Assembly (NCBI GenBank): GCA_045599585.1
Contig: JAZRWH010000003.1
Location: 1 to 64,000 of the forward strand
Reading direction: 5' to 3'
Length of the DNA stretch: 64,000 nucleotides
From: RGIG464 sp045599585
GTDB taxonomy: Bacteria; Myxococcota_A; Bradymonadia; UBA4248
Below, one piece after another: positions 14,806 through 23,599 of this stretch (positions are counted from its first letter, which is position 1; each line of letters opens with the position of its first letter). The notes under the pieces are model-generated. The model was not told where the DNA came from. It was given only the letters and a program-made list of their open reading frames with translations, and did no database searches. The translations under genes were made by a program, and so were the position numbers.

Positions 14806-17502
14806 ATGTTTAATAAACGCCTTTTCTTAGTTCTTTCTTTGCTCACCATGTCCGCCGGGCTTCAAGCTTGTACGTGGGATGATAAGGCCTATAGTAAGTA
14901 TGTGAATAATGGCTCTGTTACCGAGTGCAATGGTGTTTGCATAAATAACATTTCTGATCAAGCAAATTGCGTGCAAAGTAAGGGCTTGTGGATGGCTCAC
15001 GTTTGTCGTGATGTAAAAGGTAACGTCGTTGATCTTGGGGAGAGTTTTGCGAAAGAGGATTGCACTAAGGATGATGGCAATTTTTATGAAGAAGGTTATT
15101 GCAAAATTTTAAATCAAGAAGATTGTAAAAGCGCTAATGGAAGTTGGGGCGATTACGCAATTTATGATTTAGGTAAAGGTCGTTATGCACGTCATGTAGG
15201 TGATAAATATATTTGTGGTCGATATAATGAAATTGTTGACGTGACGAGTAATAACGATCAAAAGCCTTGTTCCTCTGATGAACTTAATATAGTTAAAGAA
15301 TCTATTGAAAAAAATATATGTACGTCAGATTCTAATTATTGCGTTGCAATTTATAGTAAAACGAGTGTCGTCGGTATGTGTTCGCATTGTGGCGAAAACC
15401 AAGTGAGCTGTGATGATACAAACACATGTTATGATTTAACGAGTAATAGTCTGCATTGTGGTGCTTGTGGAAATCAATGTGGGGAAAATGAAGCATGTAG
15501 AAACGGTTTTTGTAAAAAAATTGCCGATACTGCGTGTAAAGAGACTCAAATTCGTTGTTCTTGTACAAGTGATGGTGAAAATATTAGTTGCCTTGAGGTG
15601 CAGAATGAAAACGAGTTAAAAGAGAATGAGTTCTGTCTGGACCCGTCCCAAAATGCTAACTGTGGTATTACTGATTGTAAAAATGTATCAAAAGAGTCTG
15701 TTTGTGGTGATGGTGTAAATTGTGTACAAAATGAAACTACTCATAAATACGAATGCAAATGTGATAAAGACTCATATCTATATAATGGGACATGTGTTTC
15801 TCCATATTCGCCAAAGACTTGTGGTATAAATGAGGATAATCCGAGTTCTGTTACTATTTGTGATGAGGACATCTCTGCATGCAATGGAATTTCTTGCGTA
15901 TGTGTCTCTCCTTATAAAGCGTGCTCTGATCCTTCTGGTAACAGTGTTTGTGTAAATTTGAACAATGATTCAAAGTATTGCGGAAGCTGCTCTAATAGCT
16001 GCAGCAATGGTGAAGAATGTGTTGAAAGTGAATGTGTTTGTAAAGAAGGTAATATTATATGCAAAGATGGTGATAATTCTGTCTGCGTCGATCCAAATAA
16101 TTCTATGAAACATTGTGGTGCTCGTGGAAACTGTACAGATGAGAATGATGGGTCTTCTGATGTTAATTCTTCTGGTGTTGAATGTCTTAATTCAGTTGGA
16201 TGTGTAGATGGTAAATGTGTTTGTGAAGAAGATGCAATAAAAATTGGCGATCAGTGTGTTAAATCGTCTGATGATTTGTATTGCGGTGCTACTGCGGATG
16301 TAGATGGTGAGAGAGGGCAGAATTGCACTGAAATAGAAGGGGCTAAATGTAGTGATGCAGGAAGTTCTGCAAAATGTATATGTCCTGGTAAAACGCCCAT
16401 ATATGATAGAAATGATAATAAATTTCTGATCAGTTGTGTTGATCCGCAATCTGATACTCACTATTGTGGTTATGATCAAACAAATGATAGTTATACTGAT
16501 TGTGATCTGATTTGTCAGCCTGGTGAAAATGACTCATACTGTAATAAAGATAAATCAGAAGAATCTGATGTTTGGACTTGTATAAATGGTGTTTGTAAGA
16601 ATACTTGTCCGAGCGACACAATAAAATGCAGAAAACGTTGCGAAACTGGAGATGATTGTTCTCCTAGATATATGTGTGTAAATGCAAATGAAGCCAAGTT
16701 TATTGATGGTACAGAGTATTGTGAGTGTCTTACTTGTGATGATGATAACGATGCAACAACCGGTTGTTCAGGGGTGAGTGTTGGTGAATCTGTTAATCAT
16801 TGCACGGCGTGTAATGTAAAGTGTAATGACGCTTATGAGTTGTGTGTAGAAGATGATAGTACTCCAGAATTATCAACGTATAAGTGTGTATGTGGCAATG
16901 ATAAAACGGAAGTGATATCTGAAAGTGGTCAAGTTTATTGCTTAGATGTAGAAAAGGCTCACTTAGTAAAAGATAATAATACTTGGAAATGTGTAGATGG
17001 CTATGCTGATTTAGTCAATGGTTGGAGTGATGGTTGTGAAACACATATTTATAGTGATAAACGTCATTGTGGCAAGACAGTAGAACAAGTTAAAGATTGT
17101 ACCTCGCTTGAAAATGTCGCTGCTGTAAGTTGCATTGATGGTGTTTGCCAAATAGAATCTTGTGACTCTGGCTATGAACAGTGTGGTAAAGATTCTGCTT
17201 GTAATACTAATGTGAATACATCAATTAATAATTGTCGTTTCTGCAAGAATACATGTTCTTTGGCTTGTTATGATGATGATGATGATGAGTGTGAGAATAA
17301 ATGTGAGGGTAAGTGCTGTCAAGAAGGCGAGTTGTCTTCAAAAATAGGAAAGGATGTAATTTCCTGTTGCAATGGTACAAAATTGTTTAAATATAGTTAT
17401 AAAATTCATATCTTGTTTTGGAAATCTTGTTATCATAGCAGTCATTATGGATGCTTTGAAGAGAATCCGAATACTACTTGTTGGACTGAAGTTACTGATT
17501 AA
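14806..17502 (+). CDS. Giant cysteine-rich lipoprotein, Stig1-like repeats
   Basis: 898 residues. The N-terminus is a lipoprotein signal (LFLVLSLLTMSAGLQAC, lipobox LQAC, Cys22). The mature protein is Asp/Asn/Cys-rich with many modules of the form HCGACGNQCGENEACRNGFC and YCGSCSNSCSNGEECVESEC, resembling Stig1-type modules common in secreted myxobacterial proteins. Each module probably folds around several disulfides. An acidic run of Asp codons lies near residue 823 (YDDDDDE). The codons are strongly AT-ending compared with housekeeping neighbours. It is probably an outer-surface adhesion or matrix protein; no catalytic motif is seen. A terminator follows. Confidence 0.75.
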   Translation: MFNKRLFLVLSLLTMSAGLQACTWDDKAYSKYVNNGSVTECNGVCINNISDQANCVQSKGLWMAHVCRDVKGNVVDLGESFAKEDCTKDDGNFYEEGYCKILNQEDCKSANGSWGDYAIYDLGKGRYARHVGDKYICGRYNEIVDVTSNNDQKPCSSDELNIVKESIEKNICTSDSNYCVAIYSKTSVVGMCSHCGENQVSCDDTNTCYDLTSNSLHCGACGNQCGENEACRNGFCKKIADTACKETQIRCSCTSDGENISCLEVQNENELKENEFCLDPSQNANCGITDCKNVSKESVCGDGVNCVQNETTHKYECKCDKDSYLYNGTCVSPYSPKTCGINEDNPSSVTICDEDISACNGISCVCVSPYKACSDPSGNSVCVNLNNDSKYCGSCSNSCSNGEECVESECVCKEGNIICKDGDNSVCVDPNNSMKHCGARGNCTDENDGSSDVNSSGVECLNSVGCVDGKCVCEEDAIKIGDQCVKSSDDLYCGATADVDGERGQNCTEIEGAKCSDAGSSAKCICPGKTPIYDRNDNKFLISCVDPQSDTHYCGYDQTNDSYTDCDLICQPGENDSYCNKDKSEESDVWTCINGVCKNTCPSDTIKCRKRCETGDDCSPRYMCVNANEAKFIDGTEYCECLTCDDDNDATTGCSGVSVGESVNHCTACNVKCNDAYELCVEDDSTPELSTYKCVCGNDKTEVISESGQVYCLDVEKAHLVKDNNTWKCVDGYADLVNGWSDGCETHIYSDKRHCGKTVEQVKDCTSLENVAAVSCIDGVCQIESCDSGYEQCGKDSACNTNVNTSINNCRFCKNTCSLACYDDDDDECENKCEGKCCQEGELSSKIGKDVISCCNGTKLFKYSYKIHILFWKSCYHSSHYGCFEENPNTTCWTEVTD

Positions 17503-17526
17503 CTAATAAATTAATATTAATACGTG

Positions 17527-17555
17527 GGCCGCATTCATTCAATGCGGCCTTTTTT
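17527..17555 (+). terminator. Intrinsic terminator
   Basis: GGCCGCATT-cattc-AATGCGGCC followed by six T, 25 bases after the lipoprotein stop. Confidence 0.9.
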
Positions 17556-17898
17556 GTATGTTGTTCATCGTGAAACTCTAATAATACGAATGAGTTTTTT
17601 AGCAACTGAGTGTTTGATGAAGTTTTGTTTGATCGCATTTTAAGCCGAGGCGTATCGGCTGTGCCGATAGCCTCGGCAGCCGTCCCGTATTCGCGCATGC
17701 GAATAGGGCGGCGCACAAGAGAGACTAATCAAGAATCGATACGCAGATTGTTGATAGAATATAAATTGCATTATTAGAGTTTAGTTTGAAATTCAAGTTT
17801 GTTTCAATGTAGGTATAGGGCATGTTTGCATCCTCAAAGAGCGTTGCGCTTCTGTGATGCGGTCATGGTTTCGTTTATAGATATATTTGGGAATCGAT
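17556..17898. other. Non-coding gap with hairpin pair
   Basis: No gene. It holds the two bulged hairpins at 17644-17712 and an AT-rich leader for the next gene. A weak TTGGGA lies before the ATG at 17899. Confidence 0.5.
17644..17712 (-). repeat. Two back-to-back bulged hairpins
   Basis: On the minus strand both read stem-C-TAT-arm-loop-arm-ATA-C-G-stem. The outer stems are GCCGAGG/CCTCGGC and, next to it, a GCCG-CCC type; the inner arms are CGGC/GCCG and TCGC/GCGA. The two copies share the CTAT/ATACG core but almost no stem sequence, so they show the compensatory variation clearly. Confidence 0.65.
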
Positions 17899-19533
17899 AT
17901 GAGTTGGGACTTTAAAGAGAACGATAAAAAGCATCACGATGATTATCCTTGGGAAGATAGCGTTTCAAACTCTTTTAGTGGTTTTGGAGACGATGCTTCA
18001 AGTTCGTTTGGAAGTAGTTTTGGCGAAAGTGGTTCGAGTTCGTTCGGCAGTAGCTTTGGCGAAACTGGCTCGAGCTCATTAGAAAGTGCGTCCAAGCAAA
18101 GAGTGTCGTTGTTGGAGGCTTTCGACAGCCGTAAGGACGATGTGCTTGATAGCGTCATTGAGAAAGCATCACAGCGTCTTCCTCAAAATGAAGTGCCCAG
18201 TGATAATATCGAGAAACGTCCTACGATCGAGAAAGTTTTTGATCGTTCTGCGTCTAAGGGTGGGCTGAGTGAGCGGCTTATTCAAGTCGATTTGAGTGAG
18301 CACGACGGATCGTCTACAACTGTGCATTCGGATGAAAAATCGATACGACATGCATTGCAAGCTTCGACTGAGTTGCCGAATAATTCCGATTTGCGTTCGA
18401 AAAAACGTTCGAAGCGCGAACTTCCTACGCTCAGTGATTGGGAGAAATTTGCGGGAGACTATTTGGGGGGCGATGAAGTCAAGATAGATTATGCTCAAGA
18501 GTTTCCGGAATTGACGGCAGAATTGGATTTGATGAATCGTTGGTTGTTGATCAGTTCAATTGCTTTTAAATGTATCGTATTGGGAGTTATCGGGCTGGTT
18601 GGCAGCTTTGTGTGGCTCTTAGTTCGGACTTTCGTTGAAAGTAGCATAGGATTTTGGCACATATTTGGTGTTTCGATAGCTCTATTCATCATCGGTATTG
18701 TTGTTGGATCATCTCAAGATGCGCATGCCACACAAATGCTTAAGTCGCGCTTTTTAGATGCTGTGCTTCATCGTTTTATGGAACTTAAGTCATATGAAAA
18801 AGATAAATGTACATTCAATGACTTGAATACTACGGAAGAAGCAAAGCGTTATCGTGAGTTAGCCAATAGGATGAAATTGGGTGAGAATGGTCCATTACCG
18901 CGACAATCGAACACGCATTTGCCTTGGACGGGTGGAGTGTGTGAAGATTGTATTTTGGGTATATATAATGGTCATAATTTTGAATTCGTAGAGTACAGAC
19001 TTTTTTGTGAACATCAGATTACCTTAGGTGGAATAAATAATTCTGAGCGCAAGAATGTTTTAGATCCTTGTTTTCAAGGACAAGTTTTTATATTTCAACT
19101 TAGAGCGGATGTTCGAAAAGCAAAGGATTTTGCTTTGCATTTTAAAGCAAGCGAGGCGTTTGACGATCATTTTTGGGAGCCATTGGAACAAGCGTTTCCT
19201 GCAGAGTTTGAGTGTTTTAAAGATAAACTGTTAGAGATACACAAATCTTTTTGGAAATATATGGAGAACATCTGTCCTGGTCGTATCACTTTTACTGGCG
19301 ATTTTATTGAATGCCGAACAGAGACTGTGAGAGATCCAAGTATACCGCCAGAAATGCCTATAATATGGTCGCTTAGAAAGTCCGAAGATCAATTGTATGT
19401 TATTTGGCAGGATGATTATAACATTTTTGAGACGTATCAAAACTTGGACAAGACGTTAAAAAGACTCATGAGAGATAGCTCGATGATTCGTGTTGTGTTG
19501 GAGAGGATCGATGGAAGTAACGTCGTTGCGTAG
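17899..19533 (+). CDS. Two-helix membrane protein, possibly DUF3137-like
   Basis: 544 residues. An N-terminal low-complexity part contains repeated SSFGSSFGE(S/T)GSSS units (about residues 33-60), then a charged, probably disordered segment to about 190. Two membrane helices lie near 216-238 and 250-272. A C-terminal cytoplasmic domain of about 260 residues follows, containing GIYNGHNFEFVEYRLFCEH and GQVFIFQLRAD. The pair of helices followed by a strand-rich domain recalls DUF3137 proteins, but the match is weak and from memory. No signal peptide. The gene stands alone and converges on the DUF2058 gene. Confidence 0.6.
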   Translation: MSWDFKENDKKHHDDYPWEDSVSNSFSGFGDDASSSFGSSFGESGSSSFGSSFGETGSSSLESASKQRVSLLEAFDSRKDDVLDSVIEKASQRLPQNEVPSDNIEKRPTIEKVFDRSASKGGLSERLIQVDLSEHDGSSTTVHSDEKSIRHALQASTELPNNSDLRSKKRSKRELPTLSDWEKFAGDYLGGDEVKIDYAQEFPELTAELDLMNRWLLISSIAFKCIVLGVIGLVGSFVWLLVRTFVESSIGFWHIFGVSIALFIIGIVVGSSQDAHATQMLKSRFLDAVLHRFMELKSYEKDKCTFNDLNTTEEAKRYRELANRMKLGENGPLPRQSNTHLPWTGGVCEDCILGIYNGHNFEFVEYRLFCEHQITLGGINNSERKNVLDPCFQGQVFIFQLRADVRKAKDFALHFKASEAFDDHFWEPLEQAFPAEFECFKDKLLEIHKSFWKYMENICPGRITFTGDFIECRTETVRDPSIPPEMPIIWSLRKSEDQLYVIWQDDYNIFETYQNLDKTLKRLMRDSSMIRVVLERIDGSNVVA

Positions 19534-19622
19534 AGATAACTCATATTTTGCAATATACTACGCGAGTGCACGTCGATTGTTGGAGCTTGCGATGGTAGTG
19601 TACAAATTTGAATAAATTGATG

Positions 19623-19666
19623 CATGTGTATGAGATGTATAAAATGGAAAAAATCTCATACACATG
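19623..19666. terminator. Terminator-like hairpin between convergent genes
   Basis: CATGTGTATGAGAT pairs perfectly with ATCTCATACACATG over a 16-base loop. On the minus strand a T-rich tract lies in the loop, not after the stem, so the terminator role is inferred from position. Confidence 0.5.
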
Positions 19667-19674
19667 TATTATTG

Positions 19675-20130
19675 TTAGATTTCAGTTCGATGTAGAACAA
19701 CGATACGAGACTTATCAATGGCTTCGATCGCGAGAGCTGTGGCGCGTTTTACAACGATATAATCGTCTAGGTTTTGGTTTGCGACGATAGCGAATTTACC
19801 TCGATCAATGAGGATTGAAGCGACATCGCTGATGTTCAGACAATCAATATAATTGTCACAGGTTGTAAAATAGAATTTTTTGCGGCCAGACGCATTGTGG
19901 ACTTCAGCGTTTTTGTAGAGGCGCGCGAGTTGTTCGGAGGCTTTAGCGGCGACATCAACAGGTTGTGGCATTGCAACTGCAGCGGCAGTTTTTTGAGCGG
20001 CTTCTGCTTGTTTTCGTGCTTCACCCGATTTTAGATCTTTGTGCTGTTGCTGCTTTTTTTCGCGTTCGATCTGTTTGGCTTTTTTGTCGTTTGCGAGACC
20101 GGTTTTTTTTAATTCATCCAGGAGTGACAT
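19675..20130 (-). CDS. DUF2058 family (YaiL-type) protein
   Basis: 151 residues. The N-terminus MSLLDELKKTGLANDKKAKQ, followed by a Lys/Gln-rich coiled segment (IEREKKQQQHKDLKSGEARKQAE), is the DUF2058 hallmark. The compact C-terminal domain contains RKKFYFTTCDNYIDCLNIS and IVVLHRTE. The family is widespread in proteobacteria as a small nucleic-acid-associated protein of unknown role; its normal length is about 180 residues. The start at 20130 has GAGGGA upstream; an earlier in-frame ATG (20190) would add 20 residues that do not fit the family. Confidence 0.75.
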   Translation of the reverse strand: MSLLDELKKTGLANDKKAKQIEREKKQQQHKDLKSGEARKQAEAAQKTAAAVAMPQPVDVAAKASEQLARLYKNAEVHNASGRKKFYFTTCDNYIDCLNISDVASILIDRGKFAIVANQNLDDYIVVKRATALAIEAIDKSRIVVLHRTEI

Positions 20131-20264
20131 TTGATCCCTCTTAACGTTTGAACGAATGCATCGTTGATAGAGATGTAAAACAAAGCCCACGAACGGCTTT
20201 GACGATCGTGGGCTTTAGGGGGCTTTAGCACCCACAGAAATTCGAATAATGGGAGGGTTGGCGC

Positions 20265-22256
20265 TTACATTTCTTCGAGGGTCTCAATGCCGAGGAGGTT
20301 CAAGCCCATTTTGAGGACCTGACCGAGAGCATCGACGAGCGCGAGGCGTGCAGCGCGAACTTTGGGATCTTCGCAGGTGAGGATGGGGTGTCCCACTTTG
20401 TCTGTGAAGATGAAAGCGAAGGTTTTGCAGAGGTTAAAGAGGTACTCGGCCACTTTTGCAGGGTCGCTGTTTTCGGCTGCCCATTTAATAGCGGTAGGGC
20501 ACTGCATAAGTGTCATGAGGACTTTCTTTTCTTCAGGGGTATTGAGTGCTGCGAGTATGTCGGCGTCGACGTTGTCTTGGTGAACGTAACCTGCTTTGCG
20601 CAAAATGGAGCGCGTGCGAGCGTAGTTCATGAGGCAGTAGGCGCCTGTACGCCCTTGGAGATCTAGGGATTTTTCGGGGTTAAATTCCATCCAGCTTGTG
20701 GGTGTGATGTTGAGGAGGAAATATTTAAGTGCCGCGAGTGCAATTACCTGAGCGCGGCGATCGAATTCAGCAGCATCAGCATCTGCGTAGTGTTCACGGT
20801 CAGATTTATTGTCCATAACTTCGCGTACGAGGCGAGCCATTTCGATGATGAGATCATCCGTGTCGACGACAGTACCTTCACGGCTCTTCATGCGGCCGTT
20901 AGGCAGTGTAACCATACCGTAGGAGAGGTGTTCGAAGCGGCCCGCTAGGTCGGGACGGAGTTCAGCGAGGATTCCGAAAAGGACGCGGAAGTGGTGATTT
21001 TGTTCGTCAGCCACGACATAGATCATTTTATCATAGGCGTAGTCTTTGTAACGCTCAATTGCGGTGCCTATATCTTGTGTAATATAAACGCTGGTACCGT
21101 TCGAACGAAGGACAATTTTTTCACCACTTAGGCCTTTAATTTTAGAAAGATCAAAAGCAGTTGCACCGTCAGGAAGGTGATGGAAAATGTCGCGTTTTAG
21201 GCCATCTTCAATAATATCTTTGCCGAGTTTGTATGTTTCACTTTCATAATATAATTTGTCGAATTTAATTCCGAGTGTATTATAAGTATCGAGGAAACCA
21301 TCGATGACCCAGGTGTTCAATAACTTCCATACACGGCGAACTTCAGGATCGCCAGCTTCCCAGCGTACGAGCAGATCGATTGCTTCTGCGCCGAGTTTGC
21401 TTTTGGTGTTGAAATACTTGTCTTTATTGTCGGATTTGAAGGCTGAGAAGATTTCGGCAGGAGCTTTGCCTTTGCGTTTGTCTTCTGGGAGAGCCGTGTA
21501 ATCATCGTAGGCTTTTTGAGCTTTTTTGCCAGTGTCAGAATTTTTGTAATCTTCGAAAGCCCGTTTTCCTTCGTCGCTGTCGAGCCAAGCTTTGTATTCG
21601 GCTTGGAATTCTTTTTCGAAGCGGACGTAAAAGTCTCCAACGAGGTGATCACCTTTTTTGCCGGCTTTTTCGGGGGTAATGCCGTCGCCATATTTGAGGT
21701 AGACGAGCATAGATTTACAAATATGGACGCCACGGTCGTTAATAATATTAACTTTTGTTACGTCGTAACCCGCTTTAGCGAGGAGACGCGACATGGATTC
21801 GCCAATGACGTTGTTGCGAAGGTGTCCAAGATGTTGCGGTTTGTTGGTGTTAGGCCCAGAAAACTCAATGACGACTTTTTGTCCTTTTTTTTCGGCATCT
21901 GCAAAATGCTCACCGTTGCTTAAAATCTCACCTACGACGAGCTGTGAAAGGCTAGAGGTGTTGTAGGCCATATTGAGGTATGGACCACAAGCTTTAACGC
22001 CTTCAAACAAGGGGGAGTCTGCAAGCTTTTCGGCGACTTTGTTGGCAACAGCCGCAGGATTATTCATGTCTTTGGGGTCGAGTTTGGTGAGTTTTCCGCG
22101 AAGTGGGAAGCAAGCCATCGATACGTCACCAAATTGGTTTTCTGGAACGTCCTTAAGGGCAACATCTGAAGCAGAGAAGTCAGCGGCGCCGAGCTCTTTG
22201 CAAGCAGAAACGATTGTTTCGATAATATCGGTTTTAAAACTCTGAATTGTGCTCAT
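20265..22256 (-). CDS. argS: Arginyl-tRNA synthetase
   Basis: 663 residues, a class I aminoacyl-tRNA synthetase that charges tRNA-Arg. An N-terminal Add-1-type domain covers about 1-115. The catalytic HIGH-type motif is HLGHLRN within GPNTNKPQHLGHLRNNVIGE near residue 135. The KMSKS region appears as MKSREGTVVD, which is normal in ArgRS because many members lack a canonical second lysine. The DALR anticodon-binding domain ends the protein (NYARTRSILRKAG through GIETLEEM). A charged insertion around residues 235-285 (SDTGKKAQKAYDDYTALPEDKRKG) makes it longer than the roughly 580-residue average. Confidence 0.95.
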   Translation of the reverse strand: MSTIQSFKTDIIETIVSACKELGAADFSASDVALKDVPENQFGDVSMACFPLRGKLTKLDPKDMNNPAAVANKVAEKLADSPLFEGVKACGPYLNMAYNTSSLSQLVVGEILSNGEHFADAEKKGQKVVIEFSGPNTNKPQHLGHLRNNVIGESMSRLLAKAGYDVTKVNIINDRGVHICKSMLVYLKYGDGITPEKAGKKGDHLVGDFYVRFEKEFQAEYKAWLDSDEGKRAFEDYKNSDTGKKAQKAYDDYTALPEDKRKGKAPAEIFSAFKSDNKDKYFNTKSKLGAEAIDLLVRWEAGDPEVRRVWKLLNTWVIDGFLDTYNTLGIKFDKLYYESETYKLGKDIIEDGLKRDIFHHLPDGATAFDLSKIKGLSGEKIVLRSNGTSVYITQDIGTAIERYKDYAYDKMIYVVADEQNHHFRVLFGILAELRPDLAGRFEHLSYGMVTLPNGRMKSREGTVVDTDDLIIEMARLVREVMDNKSDREHYADADAAEFDRRAQVIALAALKYFLLNITPTSWMEFNPEKSLDLQGRTGAYCLMNYARTRSILRKAGYVHQDNVDADILAALNTPEEKKVLMTLMQCPTAIKWAAENSDPAKVAEYLFNLCKTFAFIFTDKVGHPILTCEDPKVRAARLALVDALGQVLKMGLNLLGIETLEEM

Positions 22257-22422
22257 GGTCTACTCATTTATATCATTATATAAGCAGCCAGCAGATCAGT
22301 TTTGCCGGCCAAAACAAGCGCACCATTATACGCCATTTTAGTTGCCTAGCAACAGCATAGATCAGTGATGGGCATAGTTCTTGGATGCGAGAAACAAGAG
22401 GTCTTACAAAGGTTTGAATGGG

Positions 22423-22596
22423 CGCCGCTTATTGGCAACAAAGCCGTTACACGCAACGGCTCTATTGCCAATACAGCGGACGCGCGTCTGGCTATTTTCC
22501 TATTCGACGTAGAGCCTACGGCCCTACGTTGGAATAGGAAAATACGCCGCCGCCGCTCGGCTAATGCGCTGTCGCTCATTACGCCGAGCGTTTTTA
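22423..22596. repeat. Cluster of three bulged hairpins
   Basis: First, TTATTGGCAA...TTGCCAATA with inner AACGGC/GCCGTT. Second, CTATTTTCCTATTC...GAATAGGAAAATACG. Third, CGCTCGG-C-TAATG...CATTA-C-G-CCGAGCG followed by TTTTT, so the last could also end transcription on the plus strand. All keep the CTA(A)T/AT(T)ACG core. Confidence 0.6.
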
Positions 22597-22870
22597 GAGG
22601 GAGGGGACGAAGCATGAATCTATGAGGATTTTCGTCATTTTCTCGAACTGTATTCAAACGCTCTAAAAATATGAAAAGCTCTTCGTCGGGCGCCCGCCGC
22701 TTGCCTTTGGCTTCGCGAAGCGTGCGATTCAACAGTAATTTTAAGTTTTTTCATGTTTAGAAACGATTGTATATCGATAAAATAAAGCTACAGTAGAGTT
22801 ATCCGAGTATTTGCTGAAAATTTCGTGGGATAGCAGTGGTTTGTTGTTGTGAAATAATAATATATTCAAA

Positions 22871-22939
22871 GCACCGCGTATTGCCTATGGCAATAGCGGT
22901 GCAGCGACGGCGTATTGAGCGTAGCGAAATAGACGGCGC
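22871..22939 (-). repeat. Two bulged hairpins
   Basis: The minus strand of the first reads GCACCG-C-TATTGCC-ata-GGCAATA-C-G-CGGTGC, a complete family member. The second (22903-22939) has GCG outer pairing and ATTGAGCGTAGCGAAAT inside. Confidence 0.6.
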
Positions 22940-23261
22940 ATTTAATATGAATGATAATAATTTTAATTACAATTCTAGGTAATATAAAATTTTGGTTAAT
23001 TTTATTAAAAATAGTTGTTTATATTCGGTATTAGTCACACCCTACGTGATGTATGAATGCTATTCAAAGTTTTGCACAAAAGATAATATTCAAATCTAAA
23101 CATGGTAAAAAGTTAATATATAGTTTGTTTAATTTGTCTGGTGTTTCAGAGCATAGTCAGTTATTATGTTCGGTTAGAGTAAAGGTCTTGCTTCGATTGC
23201 TGCCGAGTTGTCGAAGTTGTCTGAACCAGAGTGAAATCTCTGTTGGAGCGTATTCGCAAAT

Positions 23262-23447
23262 ATGGTGTTGATGGCTGCTAAGAAAAAATTAGGGAAAACA
23301 AGCTTATACAAAGCTTCATTGACGAGAGAACAGTTTCTTTTTCACGAAATGAAGACGACGGCGCAGCTTTTGGTAAATGGAATGACTGAAGAACAGGCTA
23401 TTCTGCACAAATGCAGAAGTGAGCACTTATTTATTGGTGTGTATTAG
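23262..23447 (+). pseudogene. brxA: brxA (DUF1819) N-terminal remnant
   Basis: 61 codons. Residues 12-50 (LYKASLTREQFLFHEMKTTAQLL, then GMTEEQAILHKC and SEHLF) match the start of BrxA/DUF1819 proteins as I recall them, where S-L-T-x-x-x-x-L-x-x-E-x-x-x-x-A-x-L-L-x-x-G is followed by an ENLFQYP-like motif. The frame then ends in GVY-stop, whereas the intact family is about 200 residues. No continuation of the domain is visible in other frames before brxC at 23600, and brxB is missing, so a deletion is likely. Its place just before brxC fits type-1 BREX gene order. Confidence 0.6.
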
Positions 23448-23599
23448 ACTGGAGTTATCAGATTAAGTTGATCATGTATTACAAATTTTGAAGAATTTAG
23501 TAAATTGCTGATATCTTATAATTCATAGACTAAACTCGTGGCTAGTATTTAGTAGATAATTACGATTTGACCCCTAATCACAAAGATAGGAGAATAACA

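Larger units (their letters stand above)
22257..23261. other. 1-kb non-coding region before the BREX remnant
   Basis: No credible gene. It contains two clusters of bulged hairpins (22423-22596 and 22871-22939) and AT-rich sequence. Rearrangement near here may have removed part of the BREX operon's 5' end, but no transposase or integrase is seen. Confidence 0.5.

Noticed and set aside
23053..23271. 72-codon frame just before the brxA remnant
   Set aside because: No similarity to BREX proteins and no SD; composition like the non-coding surroundings.
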